A stretch of DNA of 64,000 nucleotides from Mixta tenebrionis (GTDB taxonomy: Bacteria; Pseudomonadota; Gammaproteobacteria; Enterobacterales; Enterobacteriaceae): NCBI RefSeq assembly GCF_006517625.1, contig NZ_VHQI01000004.1, positions 204,771 through 268,770 on the forward strand, read 5' to 3'. This document shows, piece by piece, positions 1-12,406 of the stretch. Under the pieces are notes generated by a model. The model ran no database searches and was not told where the DNA came from. It worked only from the letters and a program-made list of their open reading frames with translations. Both the position numbers and the translations under genes were made by a program. Every line of letters starts with the position of its first letter. The first letter of the stretch is position 1.

Positions 1-723
1 GATCTTATCCATATCCAGCCCTTCCAGCGGCTGGGTAGCAATCCACTGGCCGTCGCGCAGAATGGTAATTTCATCGCACAGCTGGAAAATTTCTTCCATC
101 TTATGCGAGATATAAACGATGCCGCAGCCGCGATCTTTTAGCTTACGGATAATGGTAAACAGATGGTTTACCTCTTTTTCCGTCAGCGACGAGGTCGGCT
201 CATCCATAATGACGATTTTAGCGTCATAAGAAAACGCCTTGGCGATCTCCACCATCTGCATTTGCGAAACCGACAGCTGCGCCACTTTATCGCGCGGATC
301 GATATCGATATCCAGCTCGTCAAAAATAGCTTTGGTAGCGCGATACATTTTATCGTGATCGACAAACAGCCCTTTTTTCGGATAACGTCCCAGCCACATG
401 TTATCCATTACCGAGCGCTGCAGTACCAGGTTTAATTCCTGGTGCACCATGGAAACGCCATTTTCCAGCGCCTCTTTCGCGCTTTTAAAATTAACTTCTC
501 TCCCCTGAAAAAGAATCGATCCGCTGTCTTTACTGTAAATGCCAAACAGGCATTTTAATAAGGTGGATTTCCCCGCGCCGTTCTCCCCCATTAGCGCGTG
601 CACGGAATGCGGCCGGACTTTCAGGTTAACATTGTCCAAAGCCTTCACGCCGGGAAATGACTTACTGACATGCGTCATCTCCAGCAGGAACTCTTGCTGC
701 TGTGTACGGTTTTCGCTGGCCAT
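1..723 (-). CDS. mglA: Galactose/methyl-galactoside ABC importer ATP-binding protein MglA (partial)
   Basis: The frame is open from an ATG at 723 to the left window edge, giving the N-terminal 241 residues of a family of about 506. It is the ATPase of the MglBAC importer for galactose and beta-methylgalactoside at the inner membrane. The first nucleotide-binding domain is complete: Walker [10 protein letters not shown] near residue 47, signature LSVSQMQM, Walker [12 protein letters not shown], and a switch-region SHKMEEIF. The degenerate LSVSQ signature is usual for sugar-type tandem ATPases. It follows mglB on the same strand after a 68-bp gap with a hairpin. The second ATPase domain and the permease gene lie outside the window. 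Confidence 0.95.
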   Translation of the reverse strand, partial: MASENRTQQQEFLLEMTHVSKSFPGVKALDNVNLKVRPHSVHALMGENGAGKSTLLKCLFGIYSKDSGSILFQGREVNFKSAKEALENGVSMVHQELNLVLQRSVMDNMWLGRYPKKGLFVDHDKMYRATKAIFDELDIDIDPRDKVAQLSVSQMQMVEIAKAFSYDAKIVIMDEPTSSLTEKEVNHLFTIIRKLKDRGCGIVYISHKMEEIFQLCDEITILRDGQWIATQPLEGLDMDKI

Positions 724-762
724 AATTTACCTGGCTGAAAAGTGTCTGCGTCTGGCGAATAA

Positions 763-783
763 GGGCGCGTTCGACACGCGCCC
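763..783 (-). other. Intercistronic hairpin between mglB and mglA
   Basis: A perfect 8-bp inverted repeat, GGGCGCGT and ACGCGCCC around a 5-nt loop, sits just after the mglB stop. No T-run follows on either strand, so it is not a standard terminator. A 3' stabilising structure that keeps the binding protein more abundant than the ATPase is the likely role, as known for other periplasmic-binding-protein operons (inference). Confidence 0.6.
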
Positions 784-791
784 GCATACCT

Positions 792-1787
792 TTATTTACT
801 GAACTGAGAAAGGTTCTCTTTATCTACCGCCACGTAAGGAATACGAACGATTTTATTTTCCAGTTTGAAATTGGTGCCTTCGGCAGCCGGCTTGCCGGCG
901 GCCAGGTTTTTCGCCAGTTCAAAAGTGGCTTTCGCCTGGTTGGCGCCGTCGTTCAGCACCGTACCGGCCATCGCGCCTGATTTCACCATTGCCAGCGCTT
1001 CCGGCAGCGCATCGACGCCGAATACCGGAATTGAGGATTTGTTATGCGCCTTCAGCGCTTCTACCGCGCCCATCGCCATCGCATCGTTGTTGGCGATCAC
1101 CACTTCAATCTTGTTGGCGTTCGGGCCGGAAAGCCAGGCATCCACTTTATCCTTCGCCTGCGCGGTATCCCACATCGCGGTATCCATCGCCAGCTGCTGC
1201 GTTTTAATGCCATCTTTATTCAGGGTATCGATCACATATTTGGTACGCGCTTCGGCGTCCGGGTGGCCCGGCTCCCCTTTCAGCAGCACAAACTGAATCT
1301 GCCCGTCTTTGTTCAGATCCCAGGCGGGCGTCGCCTTCCAGTGTTTCTCAATCAACTGGCCCTGGATCACGCCCGACTCTTTGGAATCGGTGCCGACATA
1401 GTAGGCTTTGTCATAGCTGGCCAGCACTTTAGCGTTCGGCTCTTTGTTGAAGAACACCACCGGCACGTCATTGCCGCGCGCCTTATCCAGCACCACGGCC
1501 GCCGCCGCCGGGTCTACCAGGTTGATTGCCAGCGCTTTGACGCCTTTCGCCAGCAGTACGTCGATCTGATCGTTCTGTTTGGACTGGTCGTTCTGCGAGT
1601 CGTTCATCAGCAGCTGCACGCCGCCAGCGGCCTGCGCGTCTTTCTCAATATCCTTACGCACCATCGACATAAAGTTATCGTCATATTTATAGATAGTGAC
1701 GCCAATGCGAGTATCTGCTGCGTGCGCCGTTGCGCCAAACATCATGCTGGCAACCAGGGCAGTGAGGGTGAAAACCTTCTTATTCAT
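792..1787 (-). CDS. mglB: Periplasmic galactose/glucose-binding protein MglB
   Basis: 331 residues, close to the 332 of E. coli MglB. A signal peptide ([23 protein letters not shown]) precedes the mature start [17 protein letters not shown]. The type-I periplasmic binding fold is recognisable from [13 protein letters not shown] and from the Ca-binding loop LNKDGQIQF. The protein captures galactose or glucose for the MglAC importer and, in motile relatives, also docks on the Trg chemoreceptor. The ATG at 1787 follows GGAGAT at good spacing. It is the first gene of mglBAC, downstream of galS on the same strand, with a leader of about 300 bp carrying CRP and gal-operator sites. Confidence 0.96.
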   Translation of the reverse strand: MNKKVFTLTALVASMMFGATAHAADTRIGVTIYKYDDNFMSMVRKDIEKDAQAAGGVQLLMNDSQNDQSKQNDQIDVLLAKGVKALAINLVDPAAAAVVLDKARGNDVPVVFFNKEPNAKVLASYDKAYYVGTDSKESGVIQGQLIEKHWKATPAWDLNKDGQIQFVLLKGEPGHPDAEARTKYVIDTLNKDGIKTQQLAMDTAMWDTAQAKDKVDAWLSGPNANKIEVVIANNDAMAMGAVEALKAHNKSSIPVFGVDALPEALAMVKSGAMAGTVLNDGANQAKATFELAKNLAAGKPAAEGTNFKLENKIVRIPYVAVDKENLSQFSK

Positions 1788-2079
1788 GGTATCTCCGGTT
1801 TTTACAGGGTCGTTCTGGGTCCGTTTCCTTCACCGGGGGCGAAGCAGCGGACAGGCAGTGAAAAAATCGGCTCAGGCGGGCGGTTAAGAAAACGTTACCC
1901 AAAGCCGATGGCTTGCTGACACAAAACCTGACTTCCCTGTGCGGTAACGCTTCCTGAGGGTGGTGACAAAATGTTACAAGGCGCGGCTAACCGGCTGCAT
2001 TATGGATTAAAGCATCCGTTACATTATGTTTCAGCGCCGTTTAGATGCTGCTATCATAGTGAGCGTAATGTTAATTAAC

Positions 2080-2095
2080 TGTGAATTTACTCACA
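2080..2095. promoter_or_regulatory. CRP-binding site upstream of mglB
   Basis: TGTGAATTTACTCACA matches the CRP consensus TGTGA-N6-TCACA at all ten defined positions. It lies about 300 bp before mglB and four bases from a gal-type operator, the arrangement expected for catabolite-activated, galactose-inducible mglBAC. Confidence 0.85.
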
Positions 2096-2098
2096 AAT

Positions 2099-2113
2099 TG
2101 AAAACGGTTACAT
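2099..2113. promoter_or_regulatory. GalS/GalR operator in the mglB control region
   Basis: TGAAAACGGTTACAT resembles the gal operator (GTGnAAnCGnTTnCAC type). The identical 15-mer recurs upstream of galS at 3257-3271. It lies beside the CRP site and overlaps the galS stop codon. Repression of mglBAC by GalS/GalR in the absence of galactose is the expected role. Confidence 0.7.
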
Positions 2114-3148
2114 GGATGAATCGCTGGAAAAAGTGATCGGTGCCACATTTTGCCGCGCCGCTACCGAATGGCGGCGCACCAGGGTAGGCATAAAACAGTG
2201 CCGCGCATTGCTATCCAGCTCGCCCGCTGCGCCCTTCAGCGCCAGCTCGGTGGCTAATTTCGCCATAGAAACAATGGGATAACGTACTGTGGTCAGCTGC
2301 GGATCGGTGTAGCGCGACATGGGAATATCATCGAAGCCGATTACCGAGAAATGGTGCGGCACCGCAATGCCGTTATCTTTTAGCGCCGTCAGCGCGCCGG
2401 CCGCCATGCCGTCGTTATAGGCGAAAATGGCGCTAAGCTGCAGATTGCGTCCCAGCAGCTCCACCATTGCCGCCTCGCCGCCCTGCATATCCGGCTCGCC
2501 GCAGCCGACCCAGACTTCCGGCGGCGCGATACCCTGCTCCTGTAACGCCATCAGCCAGCCGGCGCGGCGTCGCTCATCATCTTCAATGGCATGGCTGGAG
2601 CCAAGATAGCCGATACGCGTATGCCCCTGCTGCAACAGCATGCGCGTCGCCATCAGCGCGCCGGTGACGTTATCCAGCCCGACGCAGCGATGCGCGTAGC
2701 CGGGCAAGATGCGGTTCACCAGCACCATTCCCGGCACCTGGTCCATAAAGCCGCCCAGCTCAGCATCGGAAAGGGATTTGGCATGTACCACCAGCGCATT
2801 GCAGCGCTGGCGCATCAATACTTCAATGGCGTGGCGCTCTTTCTCTTCCTGGTGCCACGAGTTGCTGATCAGCACATGCTTTTGCACGCGCTGCGCTACG
2901 GCATCCACCGCTTTAACCAGCGCGCCGAAAAAGGGATCGGAGACATCCATCACTACCACGCCGATGGTATCGCTAACCTGCGTCGCCAGCGCCTGAGCGT
3001 TGGCGTTAGGACGATAGCCCAGCCCTTCCACCGCCTGTAACACCGCATCGCGGGTTTCTGCCGTTACCGCGCTGCTGTTATTCAGCACGCGGGAAACGGT
3101 GGCGACCGAGACGCCTGCCTGACGCGCCACATCACGAATGGTAATCAT
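2108..3148 (-). CDS. galS: Galactose-responsive LacI-family repressor GalS
   Basis: 346 residues, as in E. coli. The N-terminal LacI helix-turn-helix ([20 protein letters not shown]) is followed by the hinge and a periplasmic-binding-like sensor domain, with the characteristic [18 protein letters not shown] at the junction. It represses the mgl regulon and is induced by galactose. The ATG at 3148 is preceded by CAGGTAA. A gal-type operator lies about 110 bp upstream, which implies autoregulation. A weak CRP-like site (TGTGA-N6-TCATT) is at 3288-3303. The position beside mglB and the close match to GalS separate it from its paralogue GalR. Confidence 0.94.
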   Translation of the reverse strand: MITIRDVARQAGVSVATVSRVLNNSSAVTAETRDAVLQAVEGLGYRPNANAQALATQVSDTIGVVVMDVSDPFFGALVKAVDAVAQRVQKHVLISNSWHQEEKERHAIEVLMRQRCNALVVHAKSLSDAELGGFMDQVPGMVLVNRILPGYAHRCVGLDNVTGALMATRMLLQQGHTRIGYLGSSHAIEDDERRRAGWLMALQEQGIAPPEVWVGCGEPDMQGGEAAMVELLGRNLQLSAIFAYNDGMAAGALTALKDNGIAVPHHFSVIGFDDIPMSRYTDPQLTTVRYPIVSMAKLATELALKGAAGELDSNARHCFMPTLVRRHSVAARQNVAPITFSSDSSM

Positions 3149-3256
3149 GATGGATTACCTGAAAGATAGCTTTGCATAGCTCACCTGCCGCATAGAATTG
3201 CTGGCGGTTATTCTGGCAGGCTGCGCAGGCGGGCTGCGTGAATTACGTCACACGAA

Positions 3257-3271
3257 TGAAAACGGTTACAT
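3257..3271. promoter_or_regulatory. Gal-type operator upstream of galS
   Basis: TGAAAACGGTTACAT is identical to the site at 2099-2113 and lies between yeiB and galS. Autorepression of galS is the likely function. Confidence 0.65.
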
Positions 3272-3301
3272 ACAATTTTTTAACCTTTGTGATACCGGTC
3301 A

Positions 3302-4453
3302 TTATCCGCGCGGCGCGGCGCCGTCTGCCGCCAGCAGGGTAAGGCGGCGCCACAGCCACTCCAGCGGCCCCTGGCGGAAATAGCGCAGCCAGAGGACAGA
3401 GAACAGCAGATTAGCCAGCCAGAGCGGCGCAACCAGCAGCAGCAGCTGGCTGCGGCTGAAGTGCTGAAACAGGCCGAGGTGATAAAACAGCGTGGTGCAG
3501 AGTAGCGTTTGCAGCAGATAGTTGCTCAGCGCCATCCGCCCGACGCAGCAGATGGCCTGGGTTATTTTCAGCTTCGCCAGCTGCGGCCAGAAGCCGAAGC
3601 AGAGCGCGGCATAGCCGAGGCTGATAAAGGGCGCGGCCAGATCGCGCGGCATTTGCAGGTAAAACGCCGTCCAGTGGTAGTTCCACGCCAGATGCCATTG
3701 CAGCAGAGTGGCCGGCAGCTGAATCAGCCAGCCCAGCGGCAGCAGCAACGCCGCGGCGCGCCGATAATGAGCGCGGCTCCAGGCGCCCTGCAGCCAGCCG
3801 TTGCGCATCAGCGCCGCGCCGATCAGCATCAGTCCCGCCAGCTGCCAGCCGTACTGCGCTCCCAGCGCCAGCAGCATCGAAGAGAGATGATCGAGCCGGT
3901 TGCGCACCGCCTCCATGCCGCCGCCCACTTTCCAGGCGGCCTCATACTGTAGCTCCGCCGCGCCGGGCAGCCAGCTGTGGGGCGGCGTAGCGGATGAGAT
4001 CAGGCCAAACAGCAGCAGCACGCCGACGCCGACCAAATAGAGCATTACGCCGGTATTGAACAGCGAGCGCGTCGCAGGCAGCTCGCGGATCATGCGCCAG
4101 GCGATCAGCCCGACGATGCCGTAGGCCAGCAGGATATCGCCTTCCCACAGCAGAACGGCATGAAGAAAGCCGATAATCACCAGCCAGCTCAGCCGCGCCT
4201 GGAGCCAGCGCTTGCCGCGCGGCAGCAGCATCTGCAGGCCCGCGCCAAACAGCAGGGCGAACAGCGTAATAAATTTACTTTGCGCCAGCAGATCGAGCAG
4301 CGCCCAGCTCAGCGCGTCGCTGAAGGCAGGCAGGCCCTGCCAGGCGGGATTAAGGTAGGCGGCGGAGGGTAAGCCGAAGCCGTTAATATTCAGCAGCAGG
4401 ATACCGAGAATGGCCAGACCACGAATAAAATCGAGCGTGATTTGTCGTTGCAT
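3302..4453 (-). CDS. yeiB: DUF418 family inner-membrane protein YeiB
   Basis: 383 residues with about ten hydrophobic segments, matching E. coli YeiB throughout: the start MQRQITLDFIRGLAILGILLLN, the core GAGLQMLLPRGKRW, and the C-terminal LRYFRQGPLEWLWR, where DUF418 sits. The function is not established. I chose the ATG at 4453 because GGCAGGAAA precedes it and it aligns with the E. coli start; an upstream ATG at 4474 would add seven residues without a good ribosome site. It lies 38 bp after folE and is probably cotranscribed with it, as in E. coli. Confidence 0.93.
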   Translation of the reverse strand: MQRQITLDFIRGLAILGILLLNINGFGLPSAAYLNPAWQGLPAFSDALSWALLDLLAQSKFITLFALLFGAGLQMLLPRGKRWLQARLSWLVIIGFLHAVLLWEGDILLAYGIVGLIAWRMIRELPATRSLFNTGVMLYLVGVGVLLLFGLISSATPPHSWLPGAAELQYEAAWKVGGGMEAVRNRLDHLSSMLLALGAQYGWQLAGLMLIGAALMRNGWLQGAWSRAHYRRAAALLLPLGWLIQLPATLLQWHLAWNYHWTAFYLQMPRDLAAPFISLGYAALCFGFWPQLAKLKITQAICCVGRMALSNYLLQTLLCTTLFYHLGLFQHFSRSQLLLLVAPLWLANLLFSVLWLRYFRQGPLEWLWRRLTLLAADGAAPRG

Positions 4454-4491
4454 GCACGTTTCCTGCCGCCTCATCTGCGGCGAAAAAGCAA

Positions 4492-5157
4492 TCAGTTATG
4501 GCGCACCGCGCGCAGAAACTCCTGGCGGGTATTCTGGCTTGATTTAAACAGCCCGCCCAGCGACGTAGTGGTAGTGGCGCTGTTGGCGTCGCGAATGCCG
4601 CGCGCCTTCACGCAATAATGTACCGCATCGATAGAGACCGCCACGTTATTGGTGCCGAGCAGCGTTTGCAGCGCGATCAATACCTGCTGGGTCAGGCGCT
4701 CCTGCACCTGCGGACGCTGGGCGAAGAACTGCACGATACGGTTGATTTTCGACAGACCGATCACCTTATCTTTCGGGATATAGGCGACGGTGGCCTTGCC
4801 GTCAATGATAACAAAGTGATGCTCGCAGGTGCTGGTCAGCGTAATATCGCGCACCGTCACCATCTCATCCACCTTCATCTTATTATCGATCAGGGTGATT
4901 TTAGGGAAGTTAGCGTAGTCGAGGCCGGAGAAAATCTCATCCACGTACATTTTGGCGATGCGGTGAGGCGTCTCCATCAGGCTGTCATCGTCCAGATCGA
5001 GATTGAGCAGCTGCATGATTTCCGTCATATGTCCGGCGATCAGACGCTTGCGCGTTTCATCATCCATTTTACGCGCAGGCGCACGCAGCGGGGTTTCCAG
5101 GCCACGCGCCAGCAGCGCTTCATGGACCAGAGCGGCTTCATGACTTAACGTCACCAT
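4492..5157 (-). CDS. folE: GTP cyclohydrolase I FolE
   Basis: 221 residues (222 in E. coli). It converts GTP to 7,8-dihydroneopterin triphosphate, the first step of tetrahydrofolate synthesis. Zinc ligands are visible in TSTCEHHF (Cys and His) and in VHYCVKARG (Cys). The motifs [20 protein letters not shown] and the tail [16 protein letters not shown] are family-typical. The ATG at 5157 is preceded by CAGGAGAAA. The reading frame runs 29 codons further upstream, but that extension has no counterpart in relatives. It is the first gene of folE-yeiB. Confidence 0.97.
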   Translation of the reverse strand: MVTLSHEAALVHEALLARGLETPLRAPARKMDDETRKRLIAGHMTEIMQLLNLDLDDDSLMETPHRIAKMYVDEIFSGLDYANFPKITLIDNKMKVDEMVTVRDITLTSTCEHHFVIIDGKATVAYIPKDKVIGLSKINRIVQFFAQRPQVQERLTQQVLIALQTLLGTNNVAVSIDAVHYCVKARGIRDANSATTTTSLGGLFKSSQNTRQEFLRAVRHN

Positions 5158-5292
5158 GTGATGTTTCTCCTGCAGGTGCGACTTACCGACAATCGCGCAC
5201 GCGTCGTTATCGGGATAGTAATCAGAGCGCGTATTCTGAAGCACTCCGGGGCGTTTATCCAGTGAATCCCTTTAATCGTCGCTGAAATCGCT

Positions 5293-6450
5293 TCATGCAG
5301 CGCGACGCCATACCAGCGCGCCGGCCAGCAGCAGCGCCGCGCCCGCCACATACAGCGCCGGATCGATCCGCTGCCACAGCAGGCTGGAAAGCGAAGAGAG
5401 CATCGGCCCCGCCAGCTGGCCGATGGCGTAGCCGGTGGTCAGCAACCCCGCCAGATAGCGCGTATGCTGCGGCGCCAGCTCGCGGCCATACTGCAGCGTC
5501 AGCTGCACCACGCAGAGAAAACCGCCGCCGGTCAGCAGCGCGCCCGCCGCCAGCCCGGCGAGTCCGGGGGCCAGACCGCCGATAAATACGCCCAGCGCCT
5601 GCAGCCACAGCGCCAGCGCCAGTCGGATATGGGCGCTTGCCCAACGCCGGGTGAGAATGCCCAGCAGGATGCCGACCACCGCCGCGCCGCCGAAAACCGG
5701 CCAGACAAGCTGGGCCAGCAGGCTGTGCGGAAAGCGCGTCGCCGCCAGCTGCGAGAGAAAAGTAGCGGGCAGGATATAGCCAAAACCGGCGAGGCTGTAG
5801 CTGAGCACCAACCGCTTCAGATTGCCGTTCAACAGCAGCGGCGCCGGAGCGGTTTCCGGACGATGCAGATCGCCGCGGCGCGGCAGATGCGGCGCGATAA
5901 TCAGCGTCAGCAGCAGCGCAAGACCGCCGTAGGCGAGCCAGGCGCCCGCCGCCGTTACGCGCCAGCCGTTAAGCAGCAGCGCCAGCAGCCCGCTCAGCAC
6001 GATGCCGACGCCCGGTCCGGCGAATACCAGCGCCGACAGCCCTGGCCGGTTGCGACGCAGCAGCTGCTCGTTGCTCCAGGCCGCCGCCAGCACCATCGCC
6101 CAGCCGCTGGCCCAGCCGATCAGCAGGCGCGCGATGCCGTGCAGCCAGGGGTTAGCCAGCAGCGCGGAGAGCAGCGTCAGCAGCACCGCCCCCCAGACGC
6201 CGGCGTGCAGCCGCCGCTCGACGTGACGGCGCGCGCGCATCGCATCAAAAGATCCGCACAGGTAGCCCAGATAGTTGAGCGCCGCCACCAGGCTGGCGCT
6301 GGTTAAGGTGAGCTGACCATCGGCGATCATCAACGGCACCTGCGGCGTAAAGGCGAAGCGTCCAATCCCCATTGCCACCACCAGCGCCAGCAGGGCGCTT
6401 AACGCGATGCGCCCTGCTCCCGACGGCGTTTGACTCTCTCTTTGCTGCAT
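5293..6450 (-). CDS. YbfB/YjiJ family MFS transporter
   Basis: 385 residues with about twelve hydrophobic segments. The N-terminal MGIGRFAFTPQVPLM is the hallmark of the YbfB/YjiJ branch of the major facilitator superfamily, and GYLCGSFDAM and the central LAGFGYILPATFLSQ also fit. The substrate is unknown. It diverges from a LysR gene with about 105 bp between them, so it is a plausible target of that regulator. It is not part of the conserved E. coli order at this position. Confidence 0.85.
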   Translation of the reverse strand: MQQRESQTPSGAGRIALSALLALVVAMGIGRFAFTPQVPLMIADGQLTLTSASLVAALNYLGYLCGSFDAMRARRHVERRLHAGVWGAVLLTLLSALLANPWLHGIARLLIGWASGWAMVLAAAWSNEQLLRRNRPGLSALVFAGPGVGIVLSGLLALLLNGWRVTAAGAWLAYGGLALLLTLIIAPHLPRRGDLHRPETAPAPLLLNGNLKRLVLSYSLAGFGYILPATFLSQLAATRFPHSLLAQLVWPVFGGAAVVGILLGILTRRWASAHIRLALALWLQALGVFIGGLAPGLAGLAAGALLTGGGFLCVVQLTLQYGRELAPQHTRYLAGLLTTGYAIGQLAGPMLSSLSSLLWQRIDPALYVAGAALLLAGALVWRRAA

Positions 6451-6555
6451 TGCGGCCCCATCTTTTATTGTTTAGCCATTGCATCCAGCATGCCCGCCGT
6501 TTAAACTCACGAAAAGTGAATGTTTAAGATGAAGTTGCTTACGGTAAGAGAACAG

Positions 6556-8587
<2,032 letters not shown>

Positions 8588-8598
8588 CAGGAGCCGCA

Positions 8599-9441
8599 AT
8601 GCCAACCACGCTGGAATTACTGGAAGAACATCGTCTGTTTGGCGGCTGGCAGCAGCGCTGGCGCCACCACTCTTCGCAGCTCGGCTGCAATATGACCTTC
8701 GGCATCTTTCTGCCTGGGCCGAAAGGCGATACGCCGCCGCCGGTAGTGTGGTGCCTGGCTGGCCTGACCTGCACCGATGAAAACTTTGCGGTGAAGTCGG
8801 GCGCGCAGCGGGTAGCGGCGGAGCTGGGTCTGGTGCTGGTGATGCCGGATACCAGCCCGCGCGGCGACGAGGTGCCGAATGACGAGGCTTACGATCTCGG
8901 TCAGGGCGCCGGGTTCTATCTGAATGCCACCCAGGAGCCGTGGCGCCAGCATTTCCGCATGTACGACTATCTGAATGAAGAGCTGCCGGCACTGATCGCC
9001 GCCAGCTTTAACATCAGCGATCGACAGGCGATAATGGGCCATTCTATGGGGGGCCACGGCGCGCTGGTGCTGGCGCTGCGTAATCCGCACCGCTTTGCTT
9101 CCGCTTCCGCGTTTGCGCCCATCGTCAATCCCAGCGAAGTCCCCTGGGGCGTGAAGGCGCTCGGCGCCTATCTGGGCGAGGATCGCGAACAGTGGCGGCA
9201 GTATGACAGCTGCCTGCTGATGCAGCAGGCGGCGGCGCAGCTGCCGATCTTAATCGATCAGGGCGACAGCGATCAGTTCCTTGCCGATCAGCTCCAGCCG
9301 GAACGGCTGGAGGCGGTGGCGCAGCAGAGCGGCTGGCCGCTGACGCTGCGCATTCAGCCCGGTTACGATCACAGCTACTTCTTTATCGCCTCGTTCGTTG
9401 AGGATCATCTGCGCTTCCATGCGCAGCATCTGTTGGCATAA
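8599..9441 (+). CDS. yeiG: S-formylglutathione hydrolase (YeiG type)
   Basis: 280 residues of the esterase D family with an alpha/beta-hydrolase fold. It hydrolyses S-formylglutathione to formate and glutathione, completing formaldehyde detoxification with frmA. The nucleophile serine is in GHSMGGHGA. The catalytic Asp and His are expected in QGDSDQFL and in [17 protein letters not shown] and [15 protein letters not shown] are family signatures. The sequence is nearer E. coli YeiG than FrmB, and yeiG is also the gene found near folE in E. coli. A GC-rich hairpin follows the stop. Confidence 0.94.
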   Translation: MPTTLELLEEHRLFGGWQQRWRHHSSQLGCNMTFGIFLPGPKGDTPPPVVWCLAGLTCTDENFAVKSGAQRVAAELGLVLVMPDTSPRGDEVPNDEAYDLGQGAGFYLNATQEPWRQHFRMYDYLNEELPALIAASFNISDRQAIMGHSMGGHGALVLALRNPHRFASASAFAPIVNPSEVPWGVKALGAYLGEDREQWRQYDSCLLMQQAAAQLPILIDQGDSDQFLADQLQPERLEAVAQQSGWPLTLRIQPGYDHSYFFIASFVEDHLRFHAQHLLA

Positions 9442-9446
9442 CTTCA

Positions 9447-9471
9447 GGGGCGGCGCGGGCCGCCCCTTGTT
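9447..9471 (+). terminator. Terminator-like hairpin after yeiG
   Basis: A perfect 8-bp stem, GGGGCGGC and GCCGCCCC with a GCGG loop, is followed by TTGTT. The T-run is weak. It separates the convergent yeiG and cirA. Confidence 0.6.
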
Positions 9472-9478
9472 ACCGGCC

Positions 9479-11431
9479 TCAGAAATTATAATCCATCGCC
9501 AGGAAGTAGCGACGTCCATCCTCGGTATAGCCATAATCATCGCGGCTGAAATCCTTATCCAGCAGATTCTGCACGCCTGCCCGCAGCTTAACCGCTTTCG
9601 TCGCCTGCCAGCTGGCGCCGGTATTCCACAGCACATAGCCGCCCGGCGTGTTGCCGTCGTTTTTCAGCGTACGGCGTTCGCCGGAGTAGTTAGCCTGTAA
9701 ATAGAAATTCCAGTCGTCAAGCGGCGTCCAGTCCAGCGTCCCGTTGGCGGTGTGCAGCGGCAGCTCTTTCAGCGGTTTGTTGCCGCCGTCGCTGAGATCG
9801 CGTCCGTCGCTATAGGTGTAGTTCAGCGTCAGTTTCCAGCGCTCGTTGAACGGCACCTTCAGCTCGGTTTCCAGTCCGGTAATACGCGCCTTGTTGACGT
9901 TGTAGTAACGGAATACCGGCTTACCGTCTTTATCAAAGCCGACAAAGTTGCTGTAGCCGGGCGCCAGCGTTTTATCAGAGGTGCGGGCGATATTAATCAT
10001 ATCGTCAATATTGTTCTGGAAGGCGGTCACGCTGCCGGTTACGCCATCCAGCCAGCCTTCGTCGCCGTGATAGTAGAGCCCCAGCTCGAAGCTTTCGCTG
10101 GTTTCCGGCTTCAGCTGCGGGCTACCCACTACCGCACAGCTGCCGCGGCAGGAGTTGCTCTGCCAGTCCGGGCTAAGCTGCAGCAGCGAAGGCGCCTTAA
10201 AGGCGTTGGCCCAGCCGCCCTTCACCGTGACGGTATCGCTGGCGTTCCACACCAGATAGAGACGCGGGCTCCAGTGATCGCCGTAGGTTTCATGATCGTC
10301 CATGCGCACGCCGCCGGTCAGCGCCAGCGACTCCAGCAGCCGCCACTCATCTTCCACAAACAGCGCATACTGGCTGGCGGAAGTACTGCCGCTGCCTTTC
10401 AGATTGACCGCATCGCTCAGCTTATCGTGACGCCATTCGCCGCCGAAGGTCAGCAGCTGATTGATATCGGCCAGCGGCAGCACCAGCTTGCCGTCGAGGC
10501 TGTTGTTGCGCGAGGTAATCGTCTTACTGGAGTAGTTATCGATTTTGTCGCCGTAGAAGCGCAGCTCGGTATTGCCGAAGTCCCAGCGTCCATTGTGGCT
10601 CAGGCTGTAGTTCTGGCGTTCCAGGCGGTTTTTATCCAGCGAATCGGAATCGCGATCCTGACGATCGAAACCGTAGCCGACGCCGATCTCCTGGTTATCG
10701 CTGGGCGTCAGGGTAAATTCCGCGTTGCCGTTGCGCGAGGTATAGCCTTCAATACGCGGTGAATCGCCGCTGCTGGCGGAGGGCGCATCATCTTTTTCCC
10801 GCTTGCCGAGGTTGCCGTAAACCTTCACCCCCAGCAGATCGTCAACCAGCGGACCGCTGGCGAAAAAGTTGCCGTTATAGCTGTCGCCGCGATCGCGATG
10901 CTCCTGCAGCGTGGTATCGGCGCTCAGGGTGCCGTGCCAGGCTTTACCTACCTTGCGGGTAATGATATTCACCACGCCGCCCAGCGCGTCGGAGCCGTAC
11001 AGCGAAGACATCGGACCGCGCACCACTTCGATACGCTCGATAGCATCCACCGGAATCCAGTTAAGATCGAAATCGTTATGGCGGAATACCGCATTGCGCG
11101 AGTTGACGCGCTTGCCGTCAATCAAAATCAGCGTGTAGCTGCTGTCCAGCCCGCGCAGGCTGACGCCCTTACGGTTATCGCCTTCGTTGGTTAACTGCAC
11201 GCCCGGCACGTCGCGCAGCACGTCACGCAGATTCTGCACCGGCTTGCGCTTAAGCTCTTCGCTGGTAATCACGCTAATGCTGGCGGGCGCGTCCTGTAAA
11301 TTAACTTCATTTGCCGAGGCGGTAACCACCATCGTCTCATTATGATCTTCCCCTGCGGCGGAAACCGGCAGCGACAGAATAACGGCAGATGTGCAGATAC
11401 CTGCGCGCATCACGGCATTTAAGCGGAACAT
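9479..11431 (-). CDS. cirA: TonB-dependent catecholate siderophore receptor CirA
   Basis: 650 residues of outer-membrane beta-barrel receptor. The signal peptide is followed by a TonB box (ETMVVTA near residues 32-38), the plug domain ([20 protein letters not shown]), a Cys pair in NSCRGSC, and a terminal aromatic residue (LAMDYNF). CirA takes up linear catecholate iron complexes and serves as receptor for colicin Ia. I chose the ATG at 11431, preceded by GGAGAG, over the ATG at 11443, which has no ribosome site. A Fur-box-like palindrome lies about 60-75 bp upstream. In E. coli cirA likewise lies between yeiG and lysP. Confidence 0.95.
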   Translation of the reverse strand: MFRLNAVMRAGICTSAVILSLPVSAAGEDHNETMVVTASANEVNLQDAPASISVITSEELKRKPVQNLRDVLRDVPGVQLTNEGDNRKGVSLRGLDSSYTLILIDGKRVNSRNAVFRHNDFDLNWIPVDAIERIEVVRGPMSSLYGSDALGGVVNIITRKVGKAWHGTLSADTTLQEHRDRGDSYNGNFFASGPLVDDLLGVKVYGNLGKREKDDAPSASSGDSPRIEGYTSRNGNAEFTLTPSDNQEIGVGYGFDRQDRDSDSLDKNRLERQNYSLSHNGRWDFGNTELRFYGDKIDNYSSKTITSRNNSLDGKLVLPLADINQLLTFGGEWRHDKLSDAVNLKGSGSTSASQYALFVEDEWRLLESLALTGGVRMDDHETYGDHWSPRLYLVWNASDTVTVKGGWANAFKAPSLLQLSPDWQSNSCRGSCAVVGSPQLKPETSESFELGLYYHGDEGWLDGVTGSVTAFQNNIDDMINIARTSDKTLAPGYSNFVGFDKDGKPVFRYYNVNKARITGLETELKVPFNERWKLTLNYTYSDGRDLSDGGNKPLKELPLHTANGTLDWTPLDDWNFYLQANYSGERRTLKNDGNTPGGYVLWNTGASWQATKAVKLRAGVQNLLDKDFSRDDYGYTEDGRRYFLAMDYNF

Positions 11432-11491
11432 ACTTCTCTCCATGAGGTAACAATAGTAAGGATAAAATTACGCTCATGCCCACATTGAAAA

Positions 11492-11507
11492 GACGATAAT
11501 CATCGTC
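11492..11507. promoter_or_regulatory. Fur-box-like site upstream of cirA
   Basis: GACGATAATCATCGTC is a near-perfect palindrome containing GATAATCAT, as in the Fur consensus GATAATGATAATCATTATC. Iron repression of cirA is well established in relatives. Confidence 0.65.
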
Positions 11508-11629
11508 AAAGCTACCTGTTGCTTGTTGCAGCGCTTTTTTGCCGCTGCTGATAATAATTTTGTTGCGCTATTGCGTTAATTCGCTGGCTCGCGCCATTTT
11601 TTATCGGCGCTGGCCGCCGTCGCGCCTGC

Positions 11630-12406
11630 CTACAGGCCCGGCTCGGCCACCAGCCCGTCAATCAATACCTGCGGCGTACCCTGCGAGCAAAGCTCGATGC
11701 GCCCGCGCACGCCGTAAACCTGCGCCAGGCTCTGCGCGGTAATCACCTGCTCCGGCTCGCCATCGGCGATGAGTCTGCCCTGCTTCAGCATTAATACATG
11801 TTCGGCGTGCCGCAGCGCGATATTAATATCATGCACTACCACCACCGTAATGATATTGCGCCGCCGCGTTTCCCTCCGCACTAAATCCATTACGTGGAAC
11901 TGATAATTTAAATCCAGCGCGCTTAATGGTTCGTCGAGTAACAATAATTGCGGGCGACGAATTAACGACTGCGCTAATCCCACCAGCTGCTTCTGCCCGC
12001 CGGAAAGCTGATCGAGATAGTTTAATGCCAGATGCGCAATACCCAGCTGCTCCAGCAGCGCCATCACATCCGCTTCGCTGCCGGAGCCGCCGGAAGCGCG
12101 CTGGGCGACAATGATCGATTCCAGCACATGCAGATGCACGCCGGCCGGCAGCGACTGCGGCAGGTAAACTACCCGCTCGGCACGGCGGGAAAACGGCAGC
12201 GCCAGCAGCTCTTCGCCGTTGAGCCACAGCTCGCCCTGCGCCGGATTCAGCCCGGCCAGCGCGCGCAGCAGAGTGGATTTGCCGCAGCCGTTAGGCCCCA
12301 GCAGCACGGTGATCTTGCCGCGCGGCAGCCGGGGCACGCTAAGGTTTTCAATCACTTTGCGCTGTGGATAGCCGCTGTAAAAACCGCGAATCCGTAGGCC
12401 CGACAT
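11630..12406 (-). CDS. FecE-type iron-chelate ABC transporter ATP-binding protein
   Basis: 258 residues. Walker A GPNGCGKST, signature LSGGQKQ, Walker B LLLLDEPLSALD and switch His VVHDINIA identify a siderophore/heme/B12-type importer ATPase. The start ATG at 12406 shares one base with the TGA of the permease gene and has GGGGGA upstream; the reading frame runs on inside the permease gene, but that part is not this protein. It should energise the adjacent permease for uptake of an iron chelate. The actual ligand cannot be told from the sequence. Confidence 0.88.
   Translation of the reverse strand: MSGLRIRGFYSGYPQRKVIENLSVPRLPRGKITVLLGPNGCGKSTLLRALAGLNPAQGELWLNGEELLALPFSRRAERVVYLPQSLPAGVHLHVLESIIVAQRASGGSGSEADVMALLEQLGIAHLALNYLDQLSGGQKQLVGLAQSLIRRPQLLLLDEPLSALDLNYQFHVMDLVRRETRRRNIITVVVVHDINIALRHAEHVLMLKQGRLIADGEPEQVITAQSLAQVYGVRGRIELCSQGTPQVLIDGLVAEPGL

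Noticed and set aside
1044..1919. 291-codon open frame on the plus strand
   Set aside because: Antisense to mglB, whose identity is certain.
5464..6306. 280-codon open frame on the plus strand
   Set aside because: Antisense to the YbfB-type transporter; Gln/Arg-rich shadow.
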